The notes beneath the pieces are model-generated. The model worked only from the letters and a program-made list of their open reading frames with translations. It searched no databases and had not been told where the DNA came from. The translations under genes and the position numbers were made by a program. A DNA stretch of 64,000 bases from Kibdelosporangium philippinense. Lineage in GTDB: Bacteria; Actinomycetota; Actinomycetes; Mycobacteriales; Pseudonocardiaceae. How positions within the stretch are numbered: the first letter of the stretch is position 1; each line of letters starts with the position of its first letter. Where the stretch lies: assembly GCF_021390435.2 (NCBI RefSeq), contig NZ_JAJVCN010000003.1:1245501-1309500 (forward strand). The letters are read 5' to 3'. Positions 44,709-53,456 of the stretch are shown in pieces.

Positions 44709-45214
44709 GTGGCGTCCCCAGGGGTTGCCTCGGTGATGGCCGTCAAGCGGTCGACGAGCTCAGCGGCCTCGTCCTGGCCGAGTCCACGGATCTTCAGCGG
44801 CCCCGACGCCGACGCCGTGGTCACAGTGACCGTGGCCAGCTTCAAATACTGTTGCAGCGGGCCACGCTCGCTGTCGACGGTCTGCACCCGGGAGAGCGGG
44901 GCGATCCGCCACTCCCGCACGAGTACCCCGAACTGGACGTAAACCGCCTGGTCGGTGACCTCCCAGCGATGCGCCCGGTATTGCAGCCGTGGCGTGATGC
45001 TCATCTCGGCGACCGCGACGACCGCGACCGCGACCTCGACAATGACCAACCACAGTGGAGCGTCGGTGAAGTAGAGCACGACGCCACCGCCCACCAGCAA
45101 AGCCGCCCAGCCAATCGCGCTCTGCAGGGCCCACCACAACACGGCCTTCGGATGCACCTGGTGCGCGGGCGGGCGTAGGCGCAGCTGGAGGCGGTGGGAA
45201 ATCGCATGACTCAC
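44705..45214 (-). CDS. PH-domain membrane protein (YdbS-like)
   Basis: GTG 45214 gives SHAISHRLQLRLRPPAHQVH, the typical start; the frame is open further upstream (ATG 45250 possible). The 169-residue protein has two membrane helices (about 25-65) and one bPH2 domain with TPRLQYRAHRWEVTDQAVYVQ and SRVQTVDSERGPLQQ. It is the small partner of the YdbT-like protein whose gene overlaps its end. Confidence 0.85.
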   Translation of the reverse strand: MSHAISHRLQLRLRPPAHQVHPKAVLWWALQSAIGWAALLVGGGVVLYFTDAPLWLVIVEVAVAVVAVAEMSITPRLQYRAHRWEVTDQAVYVQFGVLVREWRIAPLSRVQTVDSERGPLQQYLKLATVTVTTASASGPLKIRGLGQDEAAELVDRLTAITEATPGDAT

Positions 45215-45655
45215 ACCGTCACTATGCCGCGCCGCCCTGGCCCCGGCCATGCGCCTGAAGTACACAGTGACCGCGACCAAAGTTTGAGTCGCCGTAGCCG
45301 ATGGTCGCCAGTCCCCGTCCGCGCCGATCGGCCATGATTCACTCACCTGGCCGAAATCACCGTACGAATTAACGCCGCAATCACTCGAACGATTACGTAT
45401 TTTGGCGGCATTACCCCGAAAGCCGCAGGCCCGTCGCATGCTGTCGGCATTCTCGATCTTCGACTATCGAAAAGGTCTACGATAATGTGCACTTTCCGTT
45501 CAGCCCTCGCCACTCGAACAGGATTCAGTCACCCAGTCGAAGGACAAAGATCGATAAAATACCGCCGCTGGCCCCTGCCCGGCCTACTGGCAAGCGGGTA
45601 AAGTCGTTCGCAGTTCAAACGATCACCGTGAGACATCAAGGGGATAGGTGGATTC
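45215..45655. other. 441-nt intergenic region, AT-richer, probable promoters
   Basis: No convincing gene is seen between the reverse ydbS-like gene and the forward CMP kinase. The stretch 45360-45500 is unusually AT-rich for this DNA and contains GATAAT at 45480-45485, a possible -10 for the cassette that follows. No hairpin or repeat stands out. Confidence 0.4.
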
Positions 45656-46321
45656 ATGGTTTTCAGAACACCTGTGATCGCCATCGACGGACCGGCCGCG
45701 GCAGGCAAGACCACGGTAAGCAAGGCCATCTCGGACAAGCTGGGCATCGGCTATGTCGAAAGTGGCCGAACGTATCGCCTCGTCGCATATCACGCCATCC
45801 GGGAACATGTTCCGCTGACCGACGAACACGCGCTCACCGCGCTCTGTCATCGAATGCTGTCCAGTTCCCCGATCGCGCTTTACCAGACGGATGCCGCTAC
45901 CGCCCGTGCGTTGCGCTCACCCTCGGTCACGCGCGCCGTTTCAGTCGTTGCGAAGCTCCCGGGCATTCGGACCGCGATCACCGACCTGACGCGCAAGATC
46001 GTCGAGCACATCGGACCGGCGATAGTCGAGGGACGGGACATCGGGACCGCCGTTTTCCCGAACGCGACGACAAAGATCTTCCTGAGCGCAACCGCCGAAG
46101 TGCGGGCCAAACGCCGAAATCGCCAAGAACCTGATCGGGGGTACGCCGAAATACTCGCCGACATCAACCGGCGCGACGAGCTCGACCGGGACCGGCAGCA
46201 CTCGCCGATGACCCCGGCGCCGGACGCCACCCAGATCGACACCACCGGATTGACGGTGGACGAGGTGATCTCCAAGGTGGAAGCACAGTGCCGGCTCGCG
46301 CTAACAGAGAAGGTGACATGA
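45656..46321 (+). CDS. (d)CMP kinase-like protein
   Basis: A 221-residue protein from ATG 45656 with AGGGGATAGG upstream. P-loop GPAAAGKTT, the nucleotide-binding YVESGRTYRL, EGRDIGTAVFP and FLSATAEVRAKRR, and the late SPMTPAPDATQIDTTGLTVD are all in Cmk order. The second motif is altered from the usual DTGAMYR (ESGRTYR), so substrate choice may differ. It heads a forward pair with a HIT protein (4-nt overlap) rather than lying in the usual cmk-der context, suggesting a specialised second copy. Confidence 0.85.
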   Translation: MVFRTPVIAIDGPAAAGKTTVSKAISDKLGIGYVESGRTYRLVAYHAIREHVPLTDEHALTALCHRMLSSSPIALYQTDAATARALRSPSVTRAVSVVAKLPGIRTAITDLTRKIVEHIGPAIVEGRDIGTAVFPNATTKIFLSATAEVRAKRRNRQEPDRGYAEILADINRRDELDRDRQHSPMTPAPDATQIDTTGLTVDEVISKVEAQCRLALTEKVT

Positions 46322-46806
46322 CGCAGACGCACGCGATCGACGACGCGGTCCGACGTTATCGCCCTGACTGCATCTTCTGCCGGATGGACGATCCGTCGGT
46401 CAACCGGATCCTTGAGCAGAGCGACAACTTCTACGTCCGGTACGACAATTTCCCGGCGACCGACGGCCACGTCGAGATCGTCCCGAAACGGCATGTGGTC
46501 TCGTTCTTCGAGCTGGCCCCCGGTGAAGTCGCCGAGGCCTATCAGCTGATGTCCGACGTCCGTTCTACATTGACTGCTATTCATGATCCGCAGGGTTTCA
46601 CCATCGGCATCAACGACGGCCGCGCGGCCGGGCGGACCATCGACCATCTGCACATCCACTTGGTGCCCCGTTACGACGGTGACGTGACCGATCCGCGCGG
46701 CGGCATCCGGCGGGCACTGCCCAACGGCGACCCGGCTTTGTGGACGGACTCAAGCCTGACCGAGTTTGACCGCCGTGGCCACGTACCAATCCGGCCGCCC
46801 ACATGA
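46318..46806 (+). CDS. HIT-family hydrolase or nucleotidyltransferase
   Basis: A 162-residue protein from ATG 46318, overlapping the CMP kinase stop. It starts with a CIFCRM zinc-type pair and carries the histidine triad HLHIHLVPR. HIT proteins cleave or transfer nucleoside monophosphates from phosphoramidates and dinucleotides. Its 3' end overlaps the convergent methyltransferase by 57 nt. Paired with a CMP kinase, it would fit handling of a nucleotide-linked intermediate (inference). Confidence 0.85.
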   Translation: MTQTHAIDDAVRRYRPDCIFCRMDDPSVNRILEQSDNFYVRYDNFPATDGHVEIVPKRHVVSFFELAPGEVAEAYQLMSDVRSTLTAIHDPQGFTIGINDGRAAGRTIDHLHIHLVPRYDGDVTDPRGGIRRALPNGDPALWTDSSLTEFDRRGHVPIRPPT

Positions 46807-47370
46807 ACGTGTCCGTACGTCACGGAATCCACAATCCGAAAGCATGGTCGCGAATCTTTCCGGCGCCATCAGATTGAACCAGCGCTGACCGGCCATACTC
46901 CGGCCCGCCGACCATCCTTCGGTATCGCCTGATTTCATACTGGCCGCAATAGTCGCCCCACCAGCCAGCACCCGGTAAAGCTCACACAGCGCCCCGCCCA
47001 GCTGCCCGGAATGAACGTGCACGAAACTCGCACACGCCCATGCTCCCGCAAAACTCGCGTCCCGGAATGGCAAAGCAGTCATATCCGACTGGACCGCACA
47101 GGCGTGTTCGCACCGCCTTCTGGTGGTCCGGAGCATCTCAAGGCTGACGTCAGCGGCGACGACCCGGATGCCCCGGCCGTGTAAGTGCGCGGTGTCCCGG
47201 CCCGCGCCCGCGCCAAGATCGAGAACCCACTGACCAGGCGCGATCTCGCTTTCGAACCGTTCGAGCTCGGCGAGCAGCCCGGGGAACTTGTCGTAGCCGA
47301 CCGTCTCGTCCGCATAGGAACGCGCGTTGGCGTCATAGGCGCGACGCGTCGCCCATGTCACCTCGTGCAC
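46750..47370 (-). CDS. class I SAM-dependent methyltransferase
   Basis: GTG 47370, 4 nt after the upstream stop, is chosen; GTG 47361 is also possible. The 206-residue protein has ATRRAYDANARSYADET, motif I VLDLGAGAGRDTAHL, VVAADVSLEML and the later DMTALPFRDASFAGAWA, as in UbiE/BioC-like small-molecule methyltransferases. It is the last gene of a four-gene reverse operon with ThiL-like and HIT-like genes. Substrate unknown. Confidence 0.85.
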   Translation of the reverse strand: MHEVTWATRRAYDANARSYADETVGYDKFPGLLAELERFESEIAPGQWVLDLGAGAGRDTAHLHGRGIRVVAADVSLEMLRTTRRRCEHACAVQSDMTALPFRDASFAGAWACASFVHVHSGQLGGALCELYRVLAGGATIAASMKSGDTEGWSAGRSMAGQRWFNLMAPERFATMLSDCGFRDVRTRSCGRPDWYVATAVKLGQA

Positions 47371-47374
47371 GGCA

Positions 47375-48142
47375 CTAACAGCTTTCGAAGCCGGCTTCGG
47401 CGACCGTGATGCACACCGTGCCCATCTCGCCAAGTAACTGCTGGCCAGCCAACTGCGGGTACCCCCGGCTGGCGTCGACGCTCACGCACCCGATGAACTT
47501 ACTGCGCCCGTTGCGAATCGGCATCGCGAAGATCGCACCTCGGTGTTTGATTCTTGAGAACTCCGGCCAGCTGAGATTCATCACCGCGTCACCGCCGTTC
47601 GTGCGCGCGTATTCGTCGTATTCCTGTTGTGTTTTCAGGCTTTCCGCCAACGCGGCGACGTCAACCTCGACCTCCTCGTCGCGCTTCCAGCACAGTCCGA
47701 CGACCCCGACACCCTTGGGTGGGCTGAAAGGACGGTTGGTTGGCGTGGTCCCGAGGCGGTATGTGGCGACTCTGGCCAGTACACCGCCCCACGGATGCCG
47801 GAAAGTCCGGCGGATCCGCCAGATGTGCAGCGCGAGATCGTTGATCGGCAGCGGTGGCGCTACATCCCTTGCGATGTCGATGATCTGCCCGAACCTGGTG
47901 AGGATGTGCTTACGCACGTTCAGCGCACGATTGGCTCGCGCGCGGGCCGTGATCGCTTCCACCGGCGCCAGTGCACCGAAAACACCGACTGTGGCCAGCA
48001 AAACCAGCACCACGACGGGGTGACGCGCGGTCACGTCGTCCCAGAAACTTGCCGACGGCACGGCGTATGCCTTGCCCGCCAAGCCAAGCGTGCCGACCAA
48101 CAGGAACGACCGGTCAATCGCCCTTGCCTTGCTGAGCTTCAT
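47375..48142 (-). CDS. membrane protein with possible GAF-like domain
   Basis: A 255-residue protein from ATG 48142, which lies 29 nt inside the upstream ThiL-like gene. Two hydrophobic segments (about 12-30 and 42-62) precede a cytosolic part with a long helix and then a strand-rich segment (AIFAMPIRNGRSKFIGCVSVD) resembling a GAF core. It may sense a ligand at the membrane. Family not recognised; the GAF reading is tentative. Confidence 0.55.
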   Translation of the reverse strand: MKLSKARAIDRSFLLVGTLGLAGKAYAVPSASFWDDVTARHPVVVLVLLATVGVFGALAPVEAITARARANRALNVRKHILTRFGQIIDIARDVAPPLPINDLALHIWRIRRTFRHPWGGVLARVATYRLGTTPTNRPFSPPKGVGVVGLCWKRDEEVEVDVAALAESLKTQQEYDEYARTNGGDAVMNLSWPEFSRIKHRGAIFAMPIRNGRSKFIGCVSVDASRGYPQLAGQQLLGEMGTVCITVAEAGFESC

Positions 48143-49175
48143 CTACGTGCCGCCATGCCGCGCCGGGCAGTTCGGACCGCCGCGCGCCGGCTCCCGCCAA
48201 TACGACACTTCGCTCACGGGTTGCCACTCCTATCGGATGAATCTCTAAGCCCAGCCGCGAAAGCTCGTCCCGCGGGGCGGTGAAAACCAGTTGGAAGTCC
48301 ACCGAGTCGCCCATGACGGTGGCCATCAGGTCGGTGCCGAGAAACTTGCACACCGCCCTGACCTCGGCAGCGACCGGAATCCGGGCCTGGTCGATGACGA
48401 ACCCGACGCCGCTGGCGTCCGCGATGCCGTGCACCGCCGCCTTCAGGCCGTCGGACGTGTCCTGGCAGCTCGTGACGACACCCGAATCACCAAGCAGCGC
48501 ACCTTCGGCGACCTTGGCACGCGGCCGTTGCCACGAGGAGAGCAGCACTTCACGGTGCTCGCGTTCGATCTCCGCGTGCTCAAGGCCTGACCGCAGGTAC
48601 GCCATCGCGGCCCCGGCCGTGCCAGTCGGCCCGGTCAGGCACAGGACGTCACCCGGTCTGGCGCCGTTGCGCAGCAATGCCTTGCCGGGCGGGCACACCC
48701 CCAACGCGGTGGCGGACAGGAACAATCGCTCCGCGCTGCCGATGTCACCGCCGATGCTTGGGCACCGGAAGTCGCTCGCCGCGGCCCGGATTCCGGCCAG
48801 TACCTGCAGGAAGTCGTCGTCTGGCATGTCCGGCGGGTAGCGGACGACCGACAGCAGCCCCAGTGGCCGCGCGCCCATCGCCGCCACATCGCTCACGTTG
48901 GCCGCGACAAGGTAATAGCCAAGGTCGAACAGGCTCAGATGGCCCATTTCGTAGAGCCTGAACTTCGGGCCGCGTACGTAGTCCGTGCCGACGACCAGGT
49001 CCTGTTCGCCCGTCATCCGCACGACGGCGCAGTCGTCCTGCGCGTCGGCACCGAACACGGTCCGCGCGGAGGTTCCCGGCGCCACCTCGACCTCGTTCGT
49101 CCCGGTGTCCAAGCGGAAGATTTTCGCGATGTACTCGGCAAGACGAGTCGGCTCGTCCGAATGGCGGCGACGCAT
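48114..49175 (-). CDS. ThiL/PurM (AIR synthase)-superfamily kinase-like protein
   Basis: ATG 49175 overlaps the upstream stop (TAATG). The 353-residue protein has ANVSDVAAMGARPLG, IGGDIG, the Gly-rich GPTGTAGAA loop and DTSDGLKAAVHG, the ThiL-like active-site elements. In ThiL, GEDYELLF follows; here it is GDSVDFQLVF, and the N-terminal part is longer than usual. It is probably an ATP-dependent kinase or cyclase on a small phosphorylated substrate. It sits between two HIT/methyltransferase genes rather than thiamine genes, so a role other than thiamine synthesis is likely. Confidence 0.75.
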   Translation of the reverse strand: MRRRHSDEPTRLAEYIAKIFRLDTGTNEVEVAPGTSARTVFGADAQDDCAVVRMTGEQDLVVGTDYVRGPKFRLYEMGHLSLFDLGYYLVAANVSDVAAMGARPLGLLSVVRYPPDMPDDDFLQVLAGIRAAASDFRCPSIGGDIGSAERLFLSATALGVCPPGKALLRNGARPGDVLCLTGPTGTAGAAMAYLRSGLEHAEIEREHREVLLSSWQRPRAKVAEGALLGDSGVVTSCQDTSDGLKAAVHGIADASGVGFVIDQARIPVAAEVRAVCKFLGTDLMATVMGDSVDFQLVFTAPRDELSRLGLEIHPIGVATRERSVVLAGAGARRSELPGAAWRHVDEAQQGKGD

Positions 49176-49834
49176 TACTTCCACCACTCGGTCATCGCCA
49201 GCGTTTGCCTGAGCAGATGTTTGCGAACCACCACGGCGTAATCCCATTCCGGATCGGATATCGACAGCAGCCTGCCGATGACCGAACGCAGATACTGCTT
49301 CGGCTGGCGGCCGGTCGGCGTGAACAGGGCGTGCCACACACCGTCGGACACGTAAAAATACGGGTTTGCCGACCAAGGCGGTTTCCCGAGGTCGGCCAAA
49401 CTCGGAATCATCACCGGCGTGAGCCGGTCCTCGACAACGCTTCGGCGTATCCGTTCGGCCGACAACGGGACTATGTGCCAGTGCGCGTGCGTGACACACG
49501 CCCCGGTCCGCTCGTCGCCCGACGAACCGTGCTCAAGGACCGCGAATTCGCCGAATGTCCTGCGGTATATCGGTTTCAGCCACGAGATCAGCCGTCGCAC
49601 GTCGGCCCGCCCGTCGGCGATCAGCGCGGCGAACGACAAGTGGTGCTCGACCGGCAGGAGCAGCACATGCCCGAGGACGAGTGGTGACATATCGGCGACG
49701 ACGAGCAGATCGCCCTTTTTCACGATCAGCCGGGAAGCCGGCTCGCCTTGGTATACCCGAAAGAAACTGACGTCGGTGTCGCCGGCGAACTCCGAACAGA
49801 AGTCCGCCGCCGCGCATGACCCAGCGCTCGCCAT
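49175..49834 (-). CDS. HIT-like protein, larger variant
   Basis: ATG 49834 is chosen because GGAGGGG precedes it by 6-10 nt; an ATG at 49864 lacks a site. The 219-residue protein has VVADMSPLVLGHVLLLPVEHH and the histidine triad HAHWHIVPL, followed by an extra ~90-residue C-terminal part not seen in small HIT proteins. This resembles GalT/Ap4A-phosphorylase-type or CwfJ-like HIT relatives. It is the first gene of the reverse operon (HIT, ThiL-like, membrane, methyltransferase). Confidence 0.75.
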   Translation of the reverse strand: MASAGSCAAADFCSEFAGDTDVSFFRVYQGEPASRLIVKKGDLLVVADMSPLVLGHVLLLPVEHHLSFAALIADGRADVRRLISWLKPIYRRTFGEFAVLEHGSSGDERTGACVTHAHWHIVPLSAERIRRSVVEDRLTPVMIPSLADLGKPPWSANPYFYVSDGVWHALFTPTGRQPKQYLRSVIGRLLSISDPEWDYAVVVRKHLLRQTLAMTEWWK

Positions 49835-50016
49835 CCTTCCCCTCCATGGCTCTCGCTCGAACATTTGAGACTAGCGGAGCAAGCAGTGGCGGCGAGGTCG
49901 AGGCAATCGTTCTACCCGAACGGAGCAGAATTGATCTCGCGAGCACATGTGAAATCATTCATTGACAAATCGAGGTCGATTATTTCCCGGCTTTGCGGAG
50001 CGAGGACAATCTGACA

Positions 50017-50039
50017 CTGTCGTACCCCGGGTGCAGGAT
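50017..50039 (+). promoter_or_regulatory. RecA-NDp-type promoter of the DNA ligase
   Basis: CTGTCGTAC, 8 nt, CAGGAT, ending 7 nt before the ligase ATG. ACTGTCGTACCCC is identical to the rmuC copy at 24178. The short leader matches that of sbcD. Confidence 0.55.
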
Positions 50040-50046
50040 AGGTCTC

Positions 50047-51549
50047 ATGCTGCTCGCCGACGTTGTCACCACCTCCGCCGAGGTCGCCTCGACGCGCTCA
50101 AGGCTGGCCAAGGTCAAGGCGCTGGCCGGGCTGCTGGCCAACGCAGGCCCAGGCGCGGTCGAACCCACGGTCGCCTTCCTCGCGGGTGCTCCCAGACAGG
50201 GCCGGACCGGCGCGGGCTGGCGCACGCTCTACGACCTCAAAGCCACCCCCGCCACCGAGCCAGGCCTGACGGTCGAGCGCACCGACGAGATCCTCGAAGA
50301 GCTCTCGCACACCTCGGGCAAAGGCTCAACGCAAAAACGGGCCGATCTGCTCACCGATCTCTTCAGCGCGGCCACCGAAAGCGAACAGGAGTTCCTCCGG
50401 CGCCTGATGACCGGCGAGCTCAGACAGGGCGCCCTCGAGGGCGTGATGCTGGACGCGATCGCGGCGGCCGCCGAAGTACCCGGCGAGGCGGTGCGGCGTG
50501 CGTTCATGCTCGCTGGCAGGTTGACGGTCACCGCGGTGGCGGCGTTGACCGGCGGCGAGTCCGCTCTCAGCGAGTTCAAGCTCGAAGTCGGCCGCCCGGT
50601 CCGGCCAATGCTCGCTTCCCCGGCGGACAGCCTGCAGAGCGCGCTCGACGAACTCGGGGACGTCGTCGTCGAGTACAAAATGGACGGTGCACGGATCCAG
50701 GTGCACAGGAACGGCGACGACGTCCACATCTTCACAAGGACTCTGCGGGAGATCACGGGCAGCGTGCCCGAGTTGGTCGAACTCGTGCGGGGATTGCCGT
50801 GCCAGTCGGTCGTTCTCGATGGTGAGACCCTTGCGCTGCAGGATGATGGAAAACCTCGCTCGTTCCAGGAGACCATGAGCCGGTTCGGTGCGACGAATCA
50901 GCGAGAACTGTTGCTGCACCCGTATTTCTTCGACTGTCTACATCTGAACGGTGTCGACCTGCTGGACGTGCCGCTGCGGGAACGCAACAAGGCCCTGCAC
51001 GAAGCCGTTGGCACACACGTGATTCCGGGCGGCACCGAGAATGCCGACCAGATCCTGGCCGATTCCCTCGCGGCGGGGCATGAAGGAGTGATGGTCAAGG
51101 CGCTCGATTCGGTGTACGCGGCCGGGCGCCGTGGCAAGGCGTGGCAGAAGGTCAAACCCGAGCACACGCTTGACCTTGTCGTGATCGCGGTCGAATGGGG
51201 ACACGGCCGCCGGACGGGGTACTTGTCCAATCTGCACCTTGGCGCGCGAGATCCGGACGGCGGCCCGCCGATCATGGTCGGCAAGACGTTCAAGGGCATG
51301 ACCGACGAACTGCTCGCCTGGCAGACCCGCGAACTGCAGGCGATCGAGTCCCACAGGGACGACTACACCGTCTACGTCCGGCCCGAGTTCGTCGTGGAGA
51401 TCGAACTGGACGGTGCGCAGGTCAGCTCCCGCTATCCCGGTGGTGTCGCGCTGAGGTTCGCGCGGGTGCTGCGTTATCGGCCCGACAAGGACGCCGCCGA
51501 CGCCGACACCATCGACGCGGTTCGTGCCCTGTTGCCGGGAAAGGGGTGA
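50047..51549 (+). CDS. ATP-dependent DNA ligase
   Basis: ATG 50047 gives LLADVVTTSAEVASTRSRL, the usual actinobacterial LigB start. The 500-residue protein has an N-terminal DNA-binding domain (about 1-190), adenylation domain with catalytic lysine in EYKMDGARIQ near 220, DGETLAL, EGVMVKA and AWQKVKPEHTLDLVVIAVEWG, then a C-terminal OB domain. It is an accessory ligase beside the essential NAD-dependent enzyme. The damage-type promoter suggests a repair role. Confidence 0.9.
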   Translation: MLLADVVTTSAEVASTRSRLAKVKALAGLLANAGPGAVEPTVAFLAGAPRQGRTGAGWRTLYDLKATPATEPGLTVERTDEILEELSHTSGKGSTQKRADLLTDLFSAATESEQEFLRRLMTGELRQGALEGVMLDAIAAAAEVPGEAVRRAFMLAGRLTVTAVAALTGGESALSEFKLEVGRPVRPMLASPADSLQSALDELGDVVVEYKMDGARIQVHRNGDDVHIFTRTLREITGSVPELVELVRGLPCQSVVLDGETLALQDDGKPRSFQETMSRFGATNQRELLLHPYFFDCLHLNGVDLLDVPLRERNKALHEAVGTHVIPGGTENADQILADSLAAGHEGVMVKALDSVYAAGRRGKAWQKVKPEHTLDLVVIAVEWGHGRRTGYLSNLHLGARDPDGGPPIMVGKTFKGMTDELLAWQTRELQAIESHRDDYTVYVRPEFVVEIELDGAQVSSRYPGGVALRFARVLRYRPDKDAADADTIDAVRALLPGKG

Positions 51550-51584
51550 GCAATCCGATTTGACCGCGTCAATAGGTTGTGTGC

Positions 51585-52640
51585 GTGCGGGCTGTTGAGG
51601 TCGTCGACCTGGTCAAGAAGTACAAGAAGAATCCGAATCCGGCGGTCGCCGGGTTGAGTTTCGAAGTCGAGCCGGGCGAGGTGTTCGGCCTGCTCGGCCC
51701 GAACGGTGCGGGCAAGACCACCACGGTCGGCGTCCTCACCACGCGCGTGCTGAAATCGGGTGGGGAAGCCCGGGTTCACGGCGTCGACGTCACGAAGGAT
51801 CCGACCACCGCGCGGCAGTTGCTGGCTGTCGTGCCGCAGCGCAACAACCTGGACCGGTCGCTCAACATCAGGCAGAACCTGTTGTTCCACGCGGCCTATC
51901 ACGGCGTTGGACGCGCGGAGCGCACCCGCAGGGTGGACGAGATCCTCGAGCGGATGGGCCTGGCCGACCGCGCGAACGACCGGGTCGACTTCATCTCCGG
52001 CGGGCAGGCGCAACGCGTGATGATCGCGCGTGCCTTGATGCACAAGCCAAGGGTGATGTTCCTCGACGAGCCGTCGACCGGGTTGGACCCGCAAGCCCGG
52101 CTGTTCGTGCACGACCGCGTCAAGGAGTTGCACGATGACGGCGTGACAGTGGTGCTCACCACGCACGACATGGACGAGGCCGCCAAGCTCTGCGACCGCG
52201 TGGGAATCATCGACCACGGCAAGCTGCTGGCGCTCGACTCCCCCGCCGCGCTGACCAAGAACCTGCCTGGCAGCACAACAGTCAGCGTCACGGTCGCACT
52301 GGACTCCATCGACCCGGGCAAGGTCACCGCCGCGCTGGAGGAAATCCCTGGCGTCGAACGGGTCGAGAAGATCACGTCCGGCGGCCCGGCGATGCCAGCG
52401 GGTGGCTTTCCTACCGGAATGATGCCGCCAGGAGGACCGCCACCGGGAGCAATGCCGTCGCAGGCCGTCAAAGAGACCGAGGGACACTTCCGGCTCTACA
52501 CCGAAGTCGAGCCCGCCGTCGTACTGCCTGCCCTGCTGCGTGCCCTCGGGGAACTCGGCTGCGATGTGAGCGACCTGTCCATCGGCACGCCGAGCCTCGA
52601 AGACGTCTTCATCCACTTGACCGGCAGGGAGCTTCGGTGA
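51585..52640 (+). CDS. ABC transporter ATP-binding protein (DrrA-like)
   Basis: GTG 51585 or GTG 51579 can start this ~351-residue protein; neither has a strong site. Walker A is GPNGAGKTTT, the signature is unusual (FISGGQAQRVMIARALMH), Walker B is VMFLDEPSTGLDP and the H-loop is TTHDMDEA. A C-terminal extension (about 225-350) contains a Gly/Pro/Met-rich insertion and a small accessory domain. It pairs with the overlapping permease gene as an ABC-2 drug/lipid exporter. Confidence 0.9.
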   Translation: MRAVEVVDLVKKYKKNPNPAVAGLSFEVEPGEVFGLLGPNGAGKTTTVGVLTTRVLKSGGEARVHGVDVTKDPTTARQLLAVVPQRNNLDRSLNIRQNLLFHAAYHGVGRAERTRRVDEILERMGLADRANDRVDFISGGQAQRVMIARALMHKPRVMFLDEPSTGLDPQARLFVHDRVKELHDDGVTVVLTTHDMDEAAKLCDRVGIIDHGKLLALDSPAALTKNLPGSTTVSVTVALDSIDPGKVTAALEEIPGVERVEKITSGGPAMPAGGFPTGMMPPGGPPPGAMPSQAVKETEGHFRLYTEVEPAVVLPALLRALGELGCDVSDLSIGTPSLEDVFIHLTGRELR

Positions 52641-53440
52641 GTACCGTCGAGATGCCGCGCGCCGGGGTCGCCGTCGCCACCCGCACCTTCTTCGCCGTGC
52701 TGTGGCGGGACATCTTCGTCACCTGGCGCGAGATCGTCCCGTTCATCGCCCAGGTGGTCATCCAGCCGTTCCTGACCCTGTTCATCTTCGGCAAGGTGCT
52801 CGCTGACCTCGGCTACGTGCAGGGCGACTTCGCCCAGATCCTGCTGCCAGGTGTGGTGGCGCTGAACGGATTCCTCGGCGCGCTGCAGAGCACGGTGATG
52901 CCGCTGGTGCTGGACTTCGCGTGGACACGGGAAATCGAGGACCGGCTGCTCGCGCCGATGCCGATCCCGCTGGTCGCGGTCGAGAAGATGGTGTTCGGCG
53001 CGATCCGGGGCGTGCTGTCCGCGCTGGTGATGGTGCCCGTCGGGTTCCTGATCCTCGACGACGTGTCATGGCCGGCCGCGTCTTGGCCGCTCGTGGTCGG
53101 ATTGATCGTGCTCGGTTCGCTCGTCGGATCGACGATCGGCATGGTGCTTGGCACTCTGGTCTCGCCGCGCCGGATCAACATCATGTTCGCGGTCATCCTG
53201 ACCCCGCTGATGTTCACCGGATCCACCCAGTTTCCGTGGCGTGGCCTGGAAAACCTGGAGTGGTTCCAGGTGCTGTGCGCGCTGAACCCGTTGACCTACG
53301 TCAGCGAGGGGATGCGCGCCGAACTCGTGCCGCAGGTTCCGCACATCCCACTGTGGCTGGACATGGTGGTGATGCTTGGCTCGATCGTCGTGTTCGGCGC
53401 GATCGGCATCAAAGGTTTCATGCGGCGGGCGCTCGACTGA
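52637..53440 (+). CDS. ABC-2 type permease
   Basis: A 267-residue membrane protein from GTG 52637, overlapping the ATPase stop by 4 nt. Six hydrophobic segments are visible, with the ABC-2 signature region NPLTYVSEGMRAEL. Partner of the preceding DrrA-like ATPase. Cargo unknown. Confidence 0.9.
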   Translation: MSTVEMPRAGVAVATRTFFAVLWRDIFVTWREIVPFIAQVVIQPFLTLFIFGKVLADLGYVQGDFAQILLPGVVALNGFLGALQSTVMPLVLDFAWTREIEDRLLAPMPIPLVAVEKMVFGAIRGVLSALVMVPVGFLILDDVSWPAASWPLVVGLIVLGSLVGSTIGMVLGTLVSPRRINIMFAVILTPLMFTGSTQFPWRGLENLEWFQVLCALNPLTYVSEGMRAELVPQVPHIPLWLDMVVMLGSIVVFGAIGIKGFMRRALD

Positions 53441-53456
53441 GCGCCCGCCTCACGGC

